A DNA stretch of 64,000 bases from Acanthacorydalis orientalis (GCA_034766995.1 CM068315.1:17028010-17092009); one strand, 5' to 3'; counted from the first letter of the stretch, positions 1 to 11,395 are shown. Numbers and translations are program-made. Notes: generated by a model not told the origin, from the sequence alone.

Positions 1-391
1 CATTTTGACTTCCTATTTCTTTTATAGCTGTCTCCACGTTTTGATTTTTATTGTCAGTAATGGTAATTTTTATCTCATGCTCTAAATACTGCGGACGGTA
101 AATACGATGAGCGAAATGTCAAAAATTATCCAAACTCACATACATTTTTATAAAAAAAACTATTTATAGAATCATTATTAAGAAGAAAACAGTATGTCTT
201 ATAATAATTACACAATTTCACCATTATTGCTGCTTTACATAAAAGCACCTTCATGTTTATACAAATCTAATATTAATATATGAAACATATAGAAATTAGA
301 ACTTTATAAACAACTTCTTCATAAATAATATACTATTGGTTTTATTAAATATTCATTTCCCTCTTCGACCCTCTCTTTTTTCATTTATCTA
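1..391. other. AT-rich sequence, nothing recognised
   Basis: No coding frame or repeat was recognised before the first short mariner derivative begins. Confidence 0.5.
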
Positions 392-951
392 TTATTTTGT
401 TAGAAAACAATTGTGATTTTTATTTTTGGAAATTTAACCTTACTTTTTTCAATGGGAGTGTCATTATATCTTGATAATTTTAATATCATTTTAAAGTGCT
501 TTTTTCGGTCTCTATTTTGGTAACATTGACTTTGGTTTTATTACTAATTTTGCTTCAAATTTGGCTATTGAATAAAAGATGGAAAAAAGCAAATAAGAGC
601 ATTTTTTGTATGAGTTCAAAACGGGTGGTAAAGCAGCAGAGACTGTTTGTAAACTAAACGATGCTTTTGGTGTGGGTACTGTCAAGGAACGTATAGTTTA
701 ATGGTTGTTCCAAAAATTTTGTGTTAGGGACGAAAGCCTTGAAGATGAACAAGATCGAGAACGTCCTTCTTCAGTTCATAATGACCAACTAAAGGCGTTA
801 GTTGAATCAGAACCACGCACAACTATTCGAGATCTTGCACAAAAGTTAGGCGTTAGTCATCCAACAGTTATAGACTACTTAAAATCACTTTAATTAAAAA
901 ATGTATATAAATTTGAAGATCATAATCCTCAATTATTTTTATACCAACCTC

Positions 952-952
<1 letters not shown>
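392..952 (+). mobile_element. Short mariner derivative (DBD-only family), copy 1
   Basis: A degraded 5' TIR (TTATTTTGTTAGAAAAC) follows a TA. The 3' TIR ends in ...ACCAACCT just before a (TA)n tract. The interior encodes only the N-terminal, DNA-binding part of a mariner transposase and then passes directly into the 3' TIR. Length is about 560 bp, against about 1.28 kb for a full mariner. It is the best-preserved member of a family of five near-complete copies that share the same internal deletion. It carries a stop codon and tail sequence in common with the copy at 16911-17444, so those two are sisters. Confidence 0.85.
572..893 (+). pseudogene. Mariner transposase N-terminal domain, truncated
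   Basis: The frame can be followed from a YEF-x-GGKAAET-like segment near 610 through a WFQKFC motif (about 703-720), a DESLEDE motif (730-750) and a helix-turn-helix region ending near 890 (…LGVSHPTVIDYL). In intact mariners this is the paired HTH domain that binds the TIRs. The catalytic DDD domain is absent: coding stops at TAA just after the second HTH. Two lesions are visible, a one-base loss near 608-615 and an in-frame TAA just before 702. The longest open stretch is 705-893. A repressor-like role for such a DNA-binding-only protein is conceivable, but this copy could not make the whole domain. Confidence 0.8.

Positions 953-954
<2 letters not shown>

Positions 955-1009
<55 letters not shown>
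955..1009. repeat. (TA)n tract
   Basis: Uninterrupted TA dinucleotides abut the 3' TIR of the mariner derivative. Confidence 0.95.
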
Positions 1010-1012
<3 letters not shown>

Positions 1013-1080
1013 TGGAATAATTGCTTACTGTTTTCAAGTAATCTGATATTTATTATACATATAATTTTGAAAAATAAATA
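1010..1080 (+). repeat. X-repeat, short copy
   Basis: About 70 bp resembling the first part of the X-repeat at 1302-1490 (shared TTCAT…AATAA…TGCTT…CTAATATTTATTATACATA order). It sits between a (TA)n tract and a mariner 3' piece. Confidence 0.6.
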
Positions 1081-1190
1081 ACAGTTCTGGACCATTTGAA
1101 ACCAAATAAAAAATTAAAATTTAAGTAAACTTAAATTAAAAAATATTTATGAATTTGAGGATCATAAACCTCAATTATTTTTATACCAAC

Positions 1191-1194
<4 letters not shown>
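1081..1194 (+). mobile_element. Short mariner derivative, 3' fragment
   Basis: Begins inside the second HTH coding segment (ACAGTTCTGGACCATTTGAA). It continues through the family tail to a 3' TIR ending ACCAACCTAA at the edge of a (TA)n tract. The 5' part is missing. Confidence 0.75.

Positions 1195-1261
<67 letters not shown>
1195..1261. repeat. (TA)n tract
   Basis: Continuous TA dinucleotides directly follow a mariner 3' TIR. A further short TA run lies at 1271-1286. Confidence 0.95.
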
Positions 1262-1271
<10 letters not shown>

Positions 1272-1301
1272 ATATATATATATATTCATATCATATATAT
1301 A

Positions 1302-1490
1302 TTCATAAAATAACTGCTTTTTTGATAATCAGTGTAAAGTAAACTAATATTTATTATACATATTATTTTTAAAAATAAATTATGCTATTTAAATTTATAA
1401 TATACTTTTCTAGCAGGGTATTTTTAAGATTTTCTTAAAAAAGACTTATTAAACATTCAATTATTAAAATGGTATCAAATAACAGGTATT
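1302..1490 (+). repeat. X-repeat, long copy
   Basis: About 190 bp recurring in inverted orientation at 16671-16857 with clear similarity throughout (for example AAACTAATATTTATTA and GGGTATnTTTAAGATTTTC). In both places it sits on the 3' side of a short mariner derivative across a (TA)n tract. No coding content is seen. Confidence 0.75.
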
Positions 1491-1691
1491 ACAGTCCTCC
1501 ATTTTCAGTTCGTAATGACTAACTAAAGGTGTTAATTTCATCAGAACCACGCACAAAATTTTTAGAGCTTACAAGTTAGACGCTAGTCATCCAACCGTTC
1601 TTAACCATTAAAATAGCTAGGAAAATCAAAAAGACAAAAATGTATACGATTTTGAAGAACATAAACAGCAATTATTTTTCTACCAACCTAA

Positions 1692-1694
<3 letters not shown>
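1491..1694 (+). mobile_element. Short mariner derivative, 3' half
   Basis: Starts in the segment for the SSVHND/QLK region, runs through the second HTH and the family tail, and ends with a 3' TIR (TTTTTCTACCAACCTAA). The 5' half is absent. Its last 40 bp form the left arm of the palindrome at 1655-1772. Confidence 0.75.
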
Positions 1695-1735
<41 letters not shown>

Positions 1736-1772
1736 TTAGGTTGGTAGAAAAATAATTGCTGTTTATGTTCTT
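1655..1772. repeat. Perfect 118-bp palindrome with TA centre
   Basis: Positions i and 3427-i are complementary over 1655-1713 and 1714-1772. The outer 40 bp of each arm are mariner-derivative 3'-end sequence (tail plus TIR). The centre is TTAATATTAATATA-type and (TA)n sequence. The right arm is an inverted copy of the 3' end only, with no element body behind it, so it is not simply two full insertions head to head. Confidence 0.95.
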
Positions 1773-1778
1773 TAATAT

Positions 1779-1786
<8 letters not shown>

Positions 1787-1847
<61 letters not shown>
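1787..1847. repeat. (TA)n tract
   Basis: Continuous TA dinucleotides just right of the palindrome. Confidence 0.95.
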
Positions 1848-1848
<1 letters not shown>

Positions 1849-2530
1849 CTAGCACATAAACCGTCACAATTGACGGAAAAACAGAAAGAAACCTAGAAAA
1901 AACTCTTTATCGATTTTTACAACAATATATTTAAACTTAAAAAATACCTAAGAACGAAACTTAACGAACTAAACTTGAAAACTTATGAGCTGAGAAAGCA
2001 GACCTTTCTCGTCACCATAAATAAACATTTCTCATTAGCATAGACTTTGTCTTGCGGATAAAGTGACGAGAAATGTAAGTTATTATAAAGATGTTAATTT
2101 TTTTAAATGTAATTAATTTGAAATACAAACTGAAATTAAACGAATACATGAAGACACAAGTTTAAGGAATAAAAACATATTTCCATACTGTTGAAATTCA
2201 GTTCTAACTTTCAGTTCTTTATGCGGAATATCACCAGTTTCAAAGATTAATATTTTCGGAAATAAAAATGATTTATATTATGTCTGTTAAATTTATAATT
2301 TATTTTCCACAATAGATTAGCGGATATTTGAAATAACATACGACTTCATAAACATTTTACAGCTTGAACGAGTGATATTAAGCTTAAATTTTTATGACTG
2401 TGGTCCCCTCTGGAATGAATTCCGTACTTTAAAAATTCCATATATATATTATTTAACATCAACATAAGGGAAATGGTTAGTATATGAAAACAAAAATTTT
2501 AAAATTTGATGTGTGTGCACACGTATTCGT

Positions 2531-2533
<3 letters not shown>

Positions 2534-2578
<45 letters not shown>
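2534..2578. repeat. (TA)n tract
   Basis: Continuous TA dinucleotides. Confidence 0.95.
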
Positions 2579-2582
<4 letters not shown>

Positions 2583-3106
2583 AATAACACATGCATCTAT
2601 CCGTGTCACAGTACTACCACCTCTCTTTAACCATTTAAAAACATAAGGTCTTGACACGAGATAGTCAGTAGTAGCAAATACGATGTCAACAATTTTTAGA
2701 AACGAGAAACGTTCTCTGCTTCTAAATAACATTGTTGTGAATATCTTTGTCTTTCTTATGATTGTTAACATATTTAAATGTGTTCTATCATTCTCTTATG
2801 GTGTGCTTACGTAACATGTGCGCTGACAAGAAGATCTGTGTGACCCGGTTTGAATTTTTAATATTTATGTTAAGAAGAATTTATGGTCTGCAGAGGACGA
2901 TTTTATTTTGAGCTATGTACGTGCCACGCAGCAATGTTACAGTAGCGAGTATTTTAATTATTCCTTATTTGAAACGCCCTTCAACGTGAATAAGTAATTT
3001 ATGCTTTTTCATTTATTAAAACATGCACAGGTTTTCACGAAATTATTTTACTTTTATATATGTTTCGGTATTTTTTTTCTACTAAATGATGACATGAGAT
3101 TTACAC

Positions 3107-3109
<3 letters not shown>

Positions 3110-3159
<50 letters not shown>
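3110..3159. repeat. (TA)n tract
   Basis: Continuous TA dinucleotides. Confidence 0.95.
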
Positions 3160-3163
<4 letters not shown>

Positions 3164-4263
3164 AAAAGGATAATTTCAATTTCAATTCACATCCAGCACG
3201 TTGATTACATTTTTATAGATCACGTTTATAAACTATTAAAAAGGGAAATACATTTACAGAAATGCTCGTTAAAAACTCAAATAAAACTTTATTTATATAT
3301 GATTTAGAAAGATTTATATCAGTGAACCTATAATATAATATAATTTATTAGATCTGTTCATAACGATAACATTTTTTATAATTTATTATTTTTTCAGTAA
3401 GAAAAATAATCATATTAAAAATGCAAAGAAAAATGTAAATACAGTCGCATTTTACAATTAATAAATTATTATTTTTTTAATTTACGAGGAAATGAATCAT
3501 GGTGGATAATAACTTATTTATTTTTTTTCGTAAGGAAAAGGTCGTTAAAATATCTGTATTAATAAATATAATATGTGAATGAAGTGAAAAACAAGGTATA
3601 AAAGTTTTATTTGGAAATTTTTCGAAAAAATTGGAAATGAAATACTAAACACTATTTTTCGTCGTAGTCGTCATTCAAATTACGTCATTTAGTTCGTTTG
3701 GTCATCAGTTTGAAAATCCCATCATACTAAAAATACTTTTAAGGTTTAGTAAATAATCTATTAGTCCATTTCACACTTCTCTTCGTTTTCAAATCTTTAT
3801 TGAAAAAAATTTTCATTGTTCTAAAAAATGAAGTAAATAATCAATCACTACCCAGAATTGAAACATTCTTATTCTTCCACCAGATAAGTCAAGTCTCACT
3901 CTTATTATTTTTTTGTAATTGAAAAAAGTTTTGAAAAGAAAAAAGAACTGAAAAAATTGAATGATAAATTACACAGGCCTACATATGAGACCTTTGTGAA
4001 CATTGTTTTCATTTTGATAACTGTTCTTATAAATTATATGTTCTGAATTCAAAAGTATACAAAGATTTTCATTATAACATCAAGTTTTTCAATAAAATTG
4101 AAAAACAGATTTATCTGAGTTTCCAAAGAAAAGAAAAAAAAACAAATAATTTAATTTCAAAAAAAATTATTTAAAAAACTATTTTGGTAATTTATATCAA
4201 GATTACATATTTTAATTATGATAAAACTTTTCTGTATGGTATCTTGTTCGTTTTCCTTTAAAA

Positions 4264-4988
4264 CTACACTTTGGCTGATTTTTTATACGTTGTATCTGAT
4301 ATATCTCGTTTAAATGACCAACAGTGGTCAACCATCATGTTAACTTTCCATCGGCATTGGTACCGCCTCTTCATCTCTTTGATGTCTTGGTGAAAGCATT
4401 CCCCTTGCTCTTCATTGAGATCACCAAGATTTTCAGAAAAGAACTCTAGATGTGAATCTAGAAAATGGAGCTTTGAAGTTTATTGCATCCCAGATTATGA
4501 AATTTATCTAACAAGTTTTCGATAATGTTTTTATAGTTGGAGTGCTTGTGATTGCCTAAGAAATTATCTATGACAATTTTGAATGCACTCCAAGCGTCTT
4601 GTTATGCTTGAGTCATTGTTTGTTCAAACAGTTCGTAATTCTTCAATGTCCTAATCTGGAATCCGATAAAAATACCTTCCTTGAACTTTACATTACAGCA
4701 ACAAAAGTAGCAGTTATCAACGTGGTTTTTGAGCTCTCTCCATATCATAGGAATATCAAAAGGTAATGATTTTCTTCTTCTACCTTTTGTCCAATGTCTT
4801 AATTATTCAACATAAATAATACCTATTTGATGCGGATCCCACGATTTATCTTAGATGTTAAAGCCAAAGTATGCATGATATGCTCTTCTTATGAAATCTG
4901 TGAAGTCTTGTCTTCGTTTCAGCGACAAAAAATTCCCACAAATATAACAAAATATATCCGTACTATTTTTACACTTTTTTGAAGACAT
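4264..4988 (-). pseudogene. TE-linked uncharacterised protein, internally deleted
   Basis: On the minus strand a start at 4986-4988 opens a frame with a zinc-ribbon-like CYIC pair, an R-x-AYHAYFG segment and a later CYFC pair. After a junction near 4695-4705 the C-terminal part follows, with a NFLGNHK segment and an ENLGDLNEEQGECFHQDI motif, then MMVDHCWSFKRD and a stop at 4264-4266. From memory, these N- and C-terminal signatures belong to a protein family repeated in arthropod genomes and annotated only as uncharacterised or transposon-like. The several hundred residues expected between them are gone. In-frame stops (for example after YFGFNI and in MTQA*) confirm decay. Function is unknown. 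I could not find its TIRs. Confidence 0.6.
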
Positions 4989-5537
4989 TTTCGTAAAAAA
5001 AAAACAAATTTAAATACAAAAAATAACAAAAATCTCTCAATACACACTCAAATCAATGATAAAATCATTACTTGACAGATTTCAAATTGACAGATTCAGT
5101 GTTGTCATTTAATTCATTCTCGTATTTCTAACAATTAAGTTTTGTTTACAAAATTTACTGCAAATTAAAAAAAATTCTCTTGCCTTAAAACCTGATGTGA
5201 TATCAACAAAACTAATAGCAGATTCATATAATCAGCGCCACTGAATTAGTAAAAACTTGTGTTATTTGTTAAATTTTATTTTTTTTTTATCCTAAATGAG
5301 TTTTTATACTGATGCATCGATGAGACAAACGGTCTAATTTAAGTGGTAAATTACCTGAAAAAGACTTTCTGATATTGAGTACATACAATTTTCAAATGTA
5401 TCTAGGTAGGTTTTTTCCAGACAATTAAATTCGTACGTTATTATTTTATGATCTTCATATATTTTCATTTTTATAATAATTTATGAATGTGTGCGTAAAT
5501 CAAGTATATATATATATATATATAATGTTATAAAATA
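4989..5537. other. AT-rich sequence, nothing recognised
   Basis: Contains a short (TA)n at 5505-5523 just left of the mariner insertion, otherwise featureless. Confidence 0.5.
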
Positions 5538-6479
5538 TTAAGTTGATGCAAAAATAAAAGTGGTTTTCATCATTTTAAGTTTGGCGCTGATTTTTCTAGA
5601 TACCGTTATATTTTGTTATAGTCATGTGATACATCATTGTAAACAATGAAATTAGAACTACTGATGTCAGCTTATGTCTATCGTTTTCATTCTTTAATAT
5701 TGTTGGATATAACCTCTTAAAATAATCATGGAAAAAACTAATTCGCACGATTGTGTTGTATAAGTTTAAATTTAAGTGTAAAGTAACTTACGCGCTTCTT
5801 TTGCGTAACAAAAATATTCTCTTTCTTGATCGAATTGTCATATGTGATGAAAAGTGGATTTTCTACAACAATTGGAAACGTTCATCACAATGCCTAGACT
5901 CAGAAGAAGCACCAAAACAGTTTCCTAAATCGAAGCTTCATGAAAAAAAGATCATGGTCACGGTTTGGTGATCGATAAGTGACATTACTCACTAGAACTT
6001 TTTAAATACCGGTGATAGAGTAACAGCAGAAAAATAATATCAGGAAATTGAAAAAATGGATGAGAAGTTGCATTGTTTACGGCCAGCACTAGTCAATTGA
6101 AGAGGACAAATTCTTCTTCATGACAACGCCCGATCACACGTCTCACAAAATTTAATGAACTAGGTTATGAAACCTTATCTCACCCACCTTATTCTCTGGA
6201 CTTGTCTTTGACAGATTATAATTTTTTTAAACACTTTTAGTAATTTCTTACTAGAGAACATTTTCAAAGATCAAGCATCAGCTCAACGCGCTTTCGATAA
6301 ATTCATAATTCCTGGACCCCAGAATTCTATCCTGTAGGAATAAACAAACTTGATTCTCGTTGGGAGAAATGTGTACAGGACAATGGTCTTTATTTTGATT
6401 AATAAATATAATTTTTAACTGATATATGCATCTTTATACTCCATACATGAAAACCGCAATTATTTTTGCACCAACCTAA
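5538..6479 (+). mobile_element. Mariner element lacking the DNA-binding region
   Basis: The 5' TIR TTAAGTTGATGCA and 3' TIR TGCACCAACCTAA are inverted copies, each flanked by TA (5536-5537 and 6480-6481). TIRs, untranslated leader and protein match the copy at 57719-58996, so both are one lineage. At 942 bp against 1278 bp it is 336 bp shorter. Most of the difference is one deletion that removes both HTHs. Confidence 0.9.
5728..6402 (+). pseudogene. Mariner transposase (cecropia/Hsmar1-like), HTH deleted
   Basis: After the initiation region (ATG at 5728-5730) the protein reads LYKFKFK and then jumps into the catalytic domain (LLRNKN, near 5796). The three catalytic Asp codons survive: ICDEKW (GAT 5846-5848), LLHDNAR (GAC 6122-6124) and LTDYN (GAT 6214-6216). 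The last two are out of phase because of indels between them. A stop interrupts after MVTVW (5969-5971). The C-terminal …YFD ends at TAA 6400-6402. Intact relatives are about 345 residues; this copy has lost about 110 residues of DNA-binding domain. It cannot be active. Confidence 0.85.
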
Positions 6480-6608
6480 TACTAAACTGATTTTTCTTGT
6501 TAATTTTAATTACATTTTTTAATGCAATTACATTTTAATTACAAGTTACAAACTTTAAATTCATCATATAAATTGAAAAAAACATTTAAAAACTACATTT
6601 TAAATAAA

Positions 6609-6671
<63 letters not shown>

Positions 6672-8018
6672 TAAGTTTATAAGAACATTAATTTAAATCT
6701 TCTTTCACTTGAAATAAAATTTTTCAATTTAAAACAGTACAAATGAGCATGTTTCGAAAAAAGATTAATTATTTTTCTGTTTATTAAATTCAGACATGCT
6801 ACAAACATGTTCATTAATTAAGTAGAGTAGAAAATACAGATGTTCAGATTGATTTATGCAATGCAATTTTTAGTAGTCGAAACATATTATTGATTACTCT
6901 CGATATTTTCTTTTTATTTGCACTGCAGTATGGCAAATGTTTAATCAAAACGAATAGAAGATCGTTATATATAATTCGTTTCGAATGGAAAATTGTAGAA
7001 TTTTCGTTTTTAAAATTGAGTAGTTATAAATTCTGTTACATGTTTTTTTATTTAGTTGTACAACTGTATGATTAGAATTATAAGTTAAAATATACTCGAG
7101 AGAAATTCTTTACTATTATCGATAAATCATCTTATAATCATATATTCTTATTAGAAATATTGAAATTCGGATATGATTGAGAATATCTGACATGATACAT
7201 ATCTTTAATTGGTACACTTATGTCAAGGGGTCCTTTATAAATAGATAGTATCAAAATTGAATCACATCTAATGATATCAGAACACGGATCTCTCATGATA
7301 CAAATATTATTTATAACATTGACAGCTATGAAGCAGTTCATGTCATGTTTATATACGTTTGTACTAGCAATAGATGAATATATTCATAGAATATTTTTAT
7401 ATTACTAAGAGTATATATGCATAATATTAATTTACATTTTTTGAAGTTAATTCTCTTTCGCTATTTATAAAAATAAAAGAAAATATATTAAAAAGAACAT
7501 CGTTCAGAAGAGTTGATTTATATGTTGTACATAATTTTAACAAAAAAGAAACTTAACTGTATACAACTGGTTTCTAACTGGTCCAGCATTACAGTTTTAA
7601 AATTGATCTTGACAATCTATATAAGGTGTTATCTGTCATATCGTCTGATTGACATAGATGGAGTAGATCTATCGATATACTGTTGGTAATAAATACTAAT
7701 AATATATTCATTTTTTTCCATTCACTGATCGTTAATTGTATTATTGTTACATTTATTGATGTATTCTTACTGAGGATGAAGGAGTTATAAAAAAGACAGG
7801 TAGAGATTTGAATTGAAATTAGATTTGTTAGTGTTTATTTTTATTTTTATAATTTCAAGATTTCAGTTATTGTTTATATGACGAAAATTGATAATCTTTT
7901 CAACAAATTTTCAATAAAATAGAATCAACTCAATTATCTTTTATAAATATAAATTATCATAACCTGTTTCTTTTCAAATTTCAACAAGTGATAAATTCTA
8001 TTTATAACATTACATATA
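6480..8018. other. AT-rich sequence, nothing recognised apart from a TA tract
   Basis: (TA)n at 6610-6660 is the only structured segment. The short open frames here have no recognisable motif. Confidence 0.55.
6610..6660. repeat. (TA)n tract
   Basis: Continuous TA dinucleotides. Confidence 0.95.
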
Positions 8019-8155
8019 AATTTCACAAATAAATTATTTTTCTCCTATAAACTACAAAATAGTTCTGGTTTAAAATATTCAATAAATCATTATTGTCCAT
8101 TTTTATTGCTACTGATACCCAGTTCGATGATTTTGGTATTATTTTCGGAGAGCCA
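8019..8155 (+). repeat. Dispersed inverted-arm repeat, plus arm
   Basis: Shares TTCACAAATAAATTATTTTT, then AAACTACAAAATA, then ATATTCAATAAATCATTATTG and a CGATGATTTTGG-like end with copies near 20431, 29735, 38255, 50460 and 52556. Only the plus arm is clear here. Confidence 0.65.
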
Positions 8156-8241
8156 AGATACATAAAAATCTACAATTTTATAGATATGTTAAGAACGGTT
8201 TGTGGATAAGTTAAAATATATTTTGTTGCTATTATAATGTA

Positions 8242-9499
8242 TTGGATCAATGCAAAAGTTCATATACAATTCAATAGGTGGTGATAAGAATGCCGAATGA
8301 CGATGCTCATGATTGAAATATATTAATGTTATATACAGATTAAAAGGTGACATTCACAGCTGTCATTTAAGCATCAGACACATTTTTTTTGATTCGATTT
8401 GTGTGTAAGAAAGATTTTTTAAAGTGGACAACGAAAAGATACTCATTCATCACGTTATGTAGTATGAGTTTCAGAAAGGAGTAACTATTGACACGGTAAC
8501 GAAAAATATTCGGGAGGTATATTTGGACCATGTGTCATCACTTCCAACTGTGAAGTGTAATAATTTCCTGGATTTCAACTTAATGATTTTAATCTCGAAA
8601 ATCAAACCAGATCAATGTTGTGCGCGCTTTAATTGGCAATAACTTACAAATTTAGACGAAAGAAGTTGCCGATACACTTAAAGTTGAAAGATAGACTGCA
8701 TTTCAGCATTTAAAGAGCCGGAGTTTACGTTGAAGCTCGATATGTGGGTGGCGCACTTGCCTGAAAAAAAAAACAAGTTTGATCGCAACTCTTCGGCAGT
8801 TTCTTTGCTTGGACGCCTTAACAGAGAGCCTTTTTTGGATCTTTTAGTGACTGGCTATGAGAAATGGATCCTGTATAACAATATTCGATGCAGATGAACG
8901 TGAAAACAAGCGAATTAATGGGCAGTGCCAGTCGCTAAACCTGAATTTCATGCGATGAAGGTGTAGATACGTTTGGTGGGATTACAAAAGTGTTGTTTAT
9001 TTTGAACTGCTCCCACGGGGTGAAATGATTGTTAAGAAAAAGTACTCTCAACAATTAATCAAAATGAACGCAAAAATTAAAGAAAAGTGTCCGATTTAGG
9101 TCAATCGCAAGTGGATCATCTTCCACCACGACAACGTAAAACCATACACAGTAAATCTGACTCTGCAAAAACTGAAGTAGTTGAAATAGGAAATCATGTT
9201 GCATCTACCGTGTTCTTTGGACATTTCATCTTCGGATTATTATTTGTTTTGATCACTACAGAACAGTGTAAATGGTAAAAAATTGACATCGTGGAGGCCA
9301 TCAAAAACCATCTCACCACCTTTTTTTAAAAAACCCGAGCAGCTTTTACAAACGAGGAATCCAGCAGCTGCTTGAGCGTTCGAAAATAATTACAGAAAAC
9401 AATGGTGGATATATAATTGTTTAATAAAAACGTTTTCTGCAAAAAATAATCACCTGAGTTTCATTTTCCAACTATACACGAACTTTTGCACTGGTCCAA
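8242..9499 (+). mobile_element. Mariner element, second lineage
   Basis: TIRs TTGGATCAATGCAAAAGTTC (8242) and GAACTTTTGCACTGGTCCAA (to 9499) are inverted copies with TA on both outer sides (8240-8241 and 9500-9501). At 1258 bp it is a full-length insertion in size. Confidence 0.9.
8424..9424 (+). pseudogene. Mariner transposase, inactive
   Basis: The reading starts at a GTG (8424-8426) where relatives have ATG. It can be followed through VMxYEFQKG, the HTH region with frameshifts, then LLGRLNREPFLDL. The first catalytic motif reads VTGYEKW: TAT at 8856-8858 replaces the Asp codon. The second is FHHDN (GAC 9130-9132) and the third SSSDYYLF (GAT 9235-9237). These are exactly 35 codons apart, which is the D34D spacing of mariner. 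Many stops and frame changes interrupt it. The C-terminal NNGGYIIV ends at TAA 9422-9424. Family assignment is firm; subfamily is not. Confidence 0.85.
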
Positions 9500-11261
9500 T
9501 ATTATATTGCAGTGAACAAGGATAATTAGTTTATACATTAAAATATTTATCTTAATAACACAAGAAAAAATCTTCCAGAATAGCTAAATATCGAAAAAGT
9601 TGAGCTCGGAACTTCCATTTAATTGATAATTCGTTATTTATTTAAAAAAGTGTTTGTTTATTCTCTCGTTTTAAAACTAAATAAAGTAATAAATGCTTCT
9701 AGTTCTATAAATATATAAATTATAAAAAAATATAAAATTAACAATCCTCTAAACCAATTAAACAATAATTTCGGATTCGGAAGATAATTACATAGTAATT
9801 ATAAACATTTTACGACTGTCATATCTTGTTGACAATTATTTATTTCGTGCGCCGTACTAAAATGATAGTAAGTATTATTATTTTTATACGAAATTCGGTT
9901 GTTGAAATACATAAGAAAAGATCAAATTCTCATGTTTTATGTTGATTTTTATTGCTTCCAGTTTATTATGTTGAAATAAATAGCTTGGCTTTATATTTTT
10001 ATGATTGTCGTTAAATATCTCACGAAATATTAACACTTTATACTATAGACACAGACTAGCCAATACCTCACCTTTCATAATAAATTAAATTATTTCTGTG
10101 GTATTCTATTTTATTGTAGGTAGTTTAATATATTTCTTTTAATAATAATAAAAAAGTACACTCTAATGTTTGACCGTCTTCTAAAAATGTCATTACCGTT
10201 TATATTTCTGTATTGAACGAAACAGTACGAAAGATGTAAGATTTATTATTTTAATAACAGAACATATATGCATATAGAAGTACATGTCCTGATTTATAAT
10301 TTAATATCTATGAAAATAATAAATACATATTTTTTATTTTTAAAGAAAATCAAATCGAACTTTTACAAGTTTCTACGCGAACAAATATATTTAACTCGCT
10401 ATTTCTCTCTCTCTTATATATATATATATATATATGAATTTTGTGCCTGTTATCAGGAACAAATCGTTCTAGATATGTCAACAATAGATTTATTTGTAAA
10501 GTGTATGTATTGACGGAAATGGATTTAGTACATGCAAACTTTACTAGGTATGTATTTGATTTTCTTCCTTGAAATTGATTTGATAAACGTTTTTGCATGT
10601 CTATGTCATATATTCGAAATGGAAAAAAAACATGAACGGATTCAATGAAATAGACCCTTTAATGTACACATATTTTTCTTACAATTTTGACATATTATAA
10701 ACACGGATTATACAAACAAGTTTGTTGTGATGAAAACTAGAAGATTTCGATCGTTTTTTAAGAATTGATTTTATAAGAAAACTTCAATCATACTCAAATT
10801 ATAAAATTAATATTTGTAATTGGCAACTGTTAATTGAAAATAAAATTTAGATTGTATTTTCTGAAAATTATATACAATAATTGCGATAGTTCAATTTGAA
10901 AATAAACATGTGTGGAAAAAATAAAAATAACTAAATTAATTGTTGTATATTTTTATAATTTTCGAGAGTGATATCTGAAATGAAATATTTTTCTTATAAT
11001 AAATGTTTCGAGAAAACCGTAAAATAGATGCTTTAGCATTGTTTCGAATGTGTCTAATGAAACACATTGATCAAAACGAACAACAAAAATTATATTAAAT
11101 GTATATTTTAGTACATCATCCCCCGAGTAAACACTAATACATATTGAAAGAGATATAATTTTTAAACGATAGTCAGAAATGATTGATTAGCACCGATACA
11201 TATATCACTGTTTCATGTCTCACTGGCACAACTTGATAATTTATCATCATAGTTTCCGAAG
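9500..11261. other. AT-rich sequence, nothing recognised
   Basis: A short CT run (10405-10414) joined to (TA)n (10415-10435) is the only ordered sequence. Confidence 0.5.
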
Positions 11262-11395
11262 ACTAAATCACGGCTTGATTTATGTTTCGAGCCGACGGAT
11301 GAACGGGGGCCCCGTGTGCTTGCGTCTGCCCTGGCCAGTCGAAGACGTCCGCCCGAGTCCACAATCGGCGAATACTACATTTCGGATGAAAAATA
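11262..11395. other. GC-rich island of unknown nature
   Basis: About 130 bp of much higher GC content with many CpGs (for example GAACGGGGGCCCCGTG) lies in otherwise AT-rich DNA. One frame on each strand is open across most of it: plus 11215-11418, and a minus frame of about 40 codons ending near 11265. No protein family was recognised. An exon, a CpG-rich regulatory element or a repeat fragment are all possible. Confidence 0.4.

Larger units (their letters stand above)
1848..4263. other. AT-rich sequence with two TA tracts, no gene seen
   Basis: Only (TA)n at 2534-2578 and 3110-3159 and an 11-bp inverted repeat (TTTCTCGTCAC at 2005-2015, complement at 2063-2073) stand out. No protein-like frame was recognised. 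Confidence 0.6.

Noticed and set aside
2005..2073. 11-bp inverted repeat with 47-bp spacer
   Set aside because: Too short and isolated to support an element or hairpin gene.
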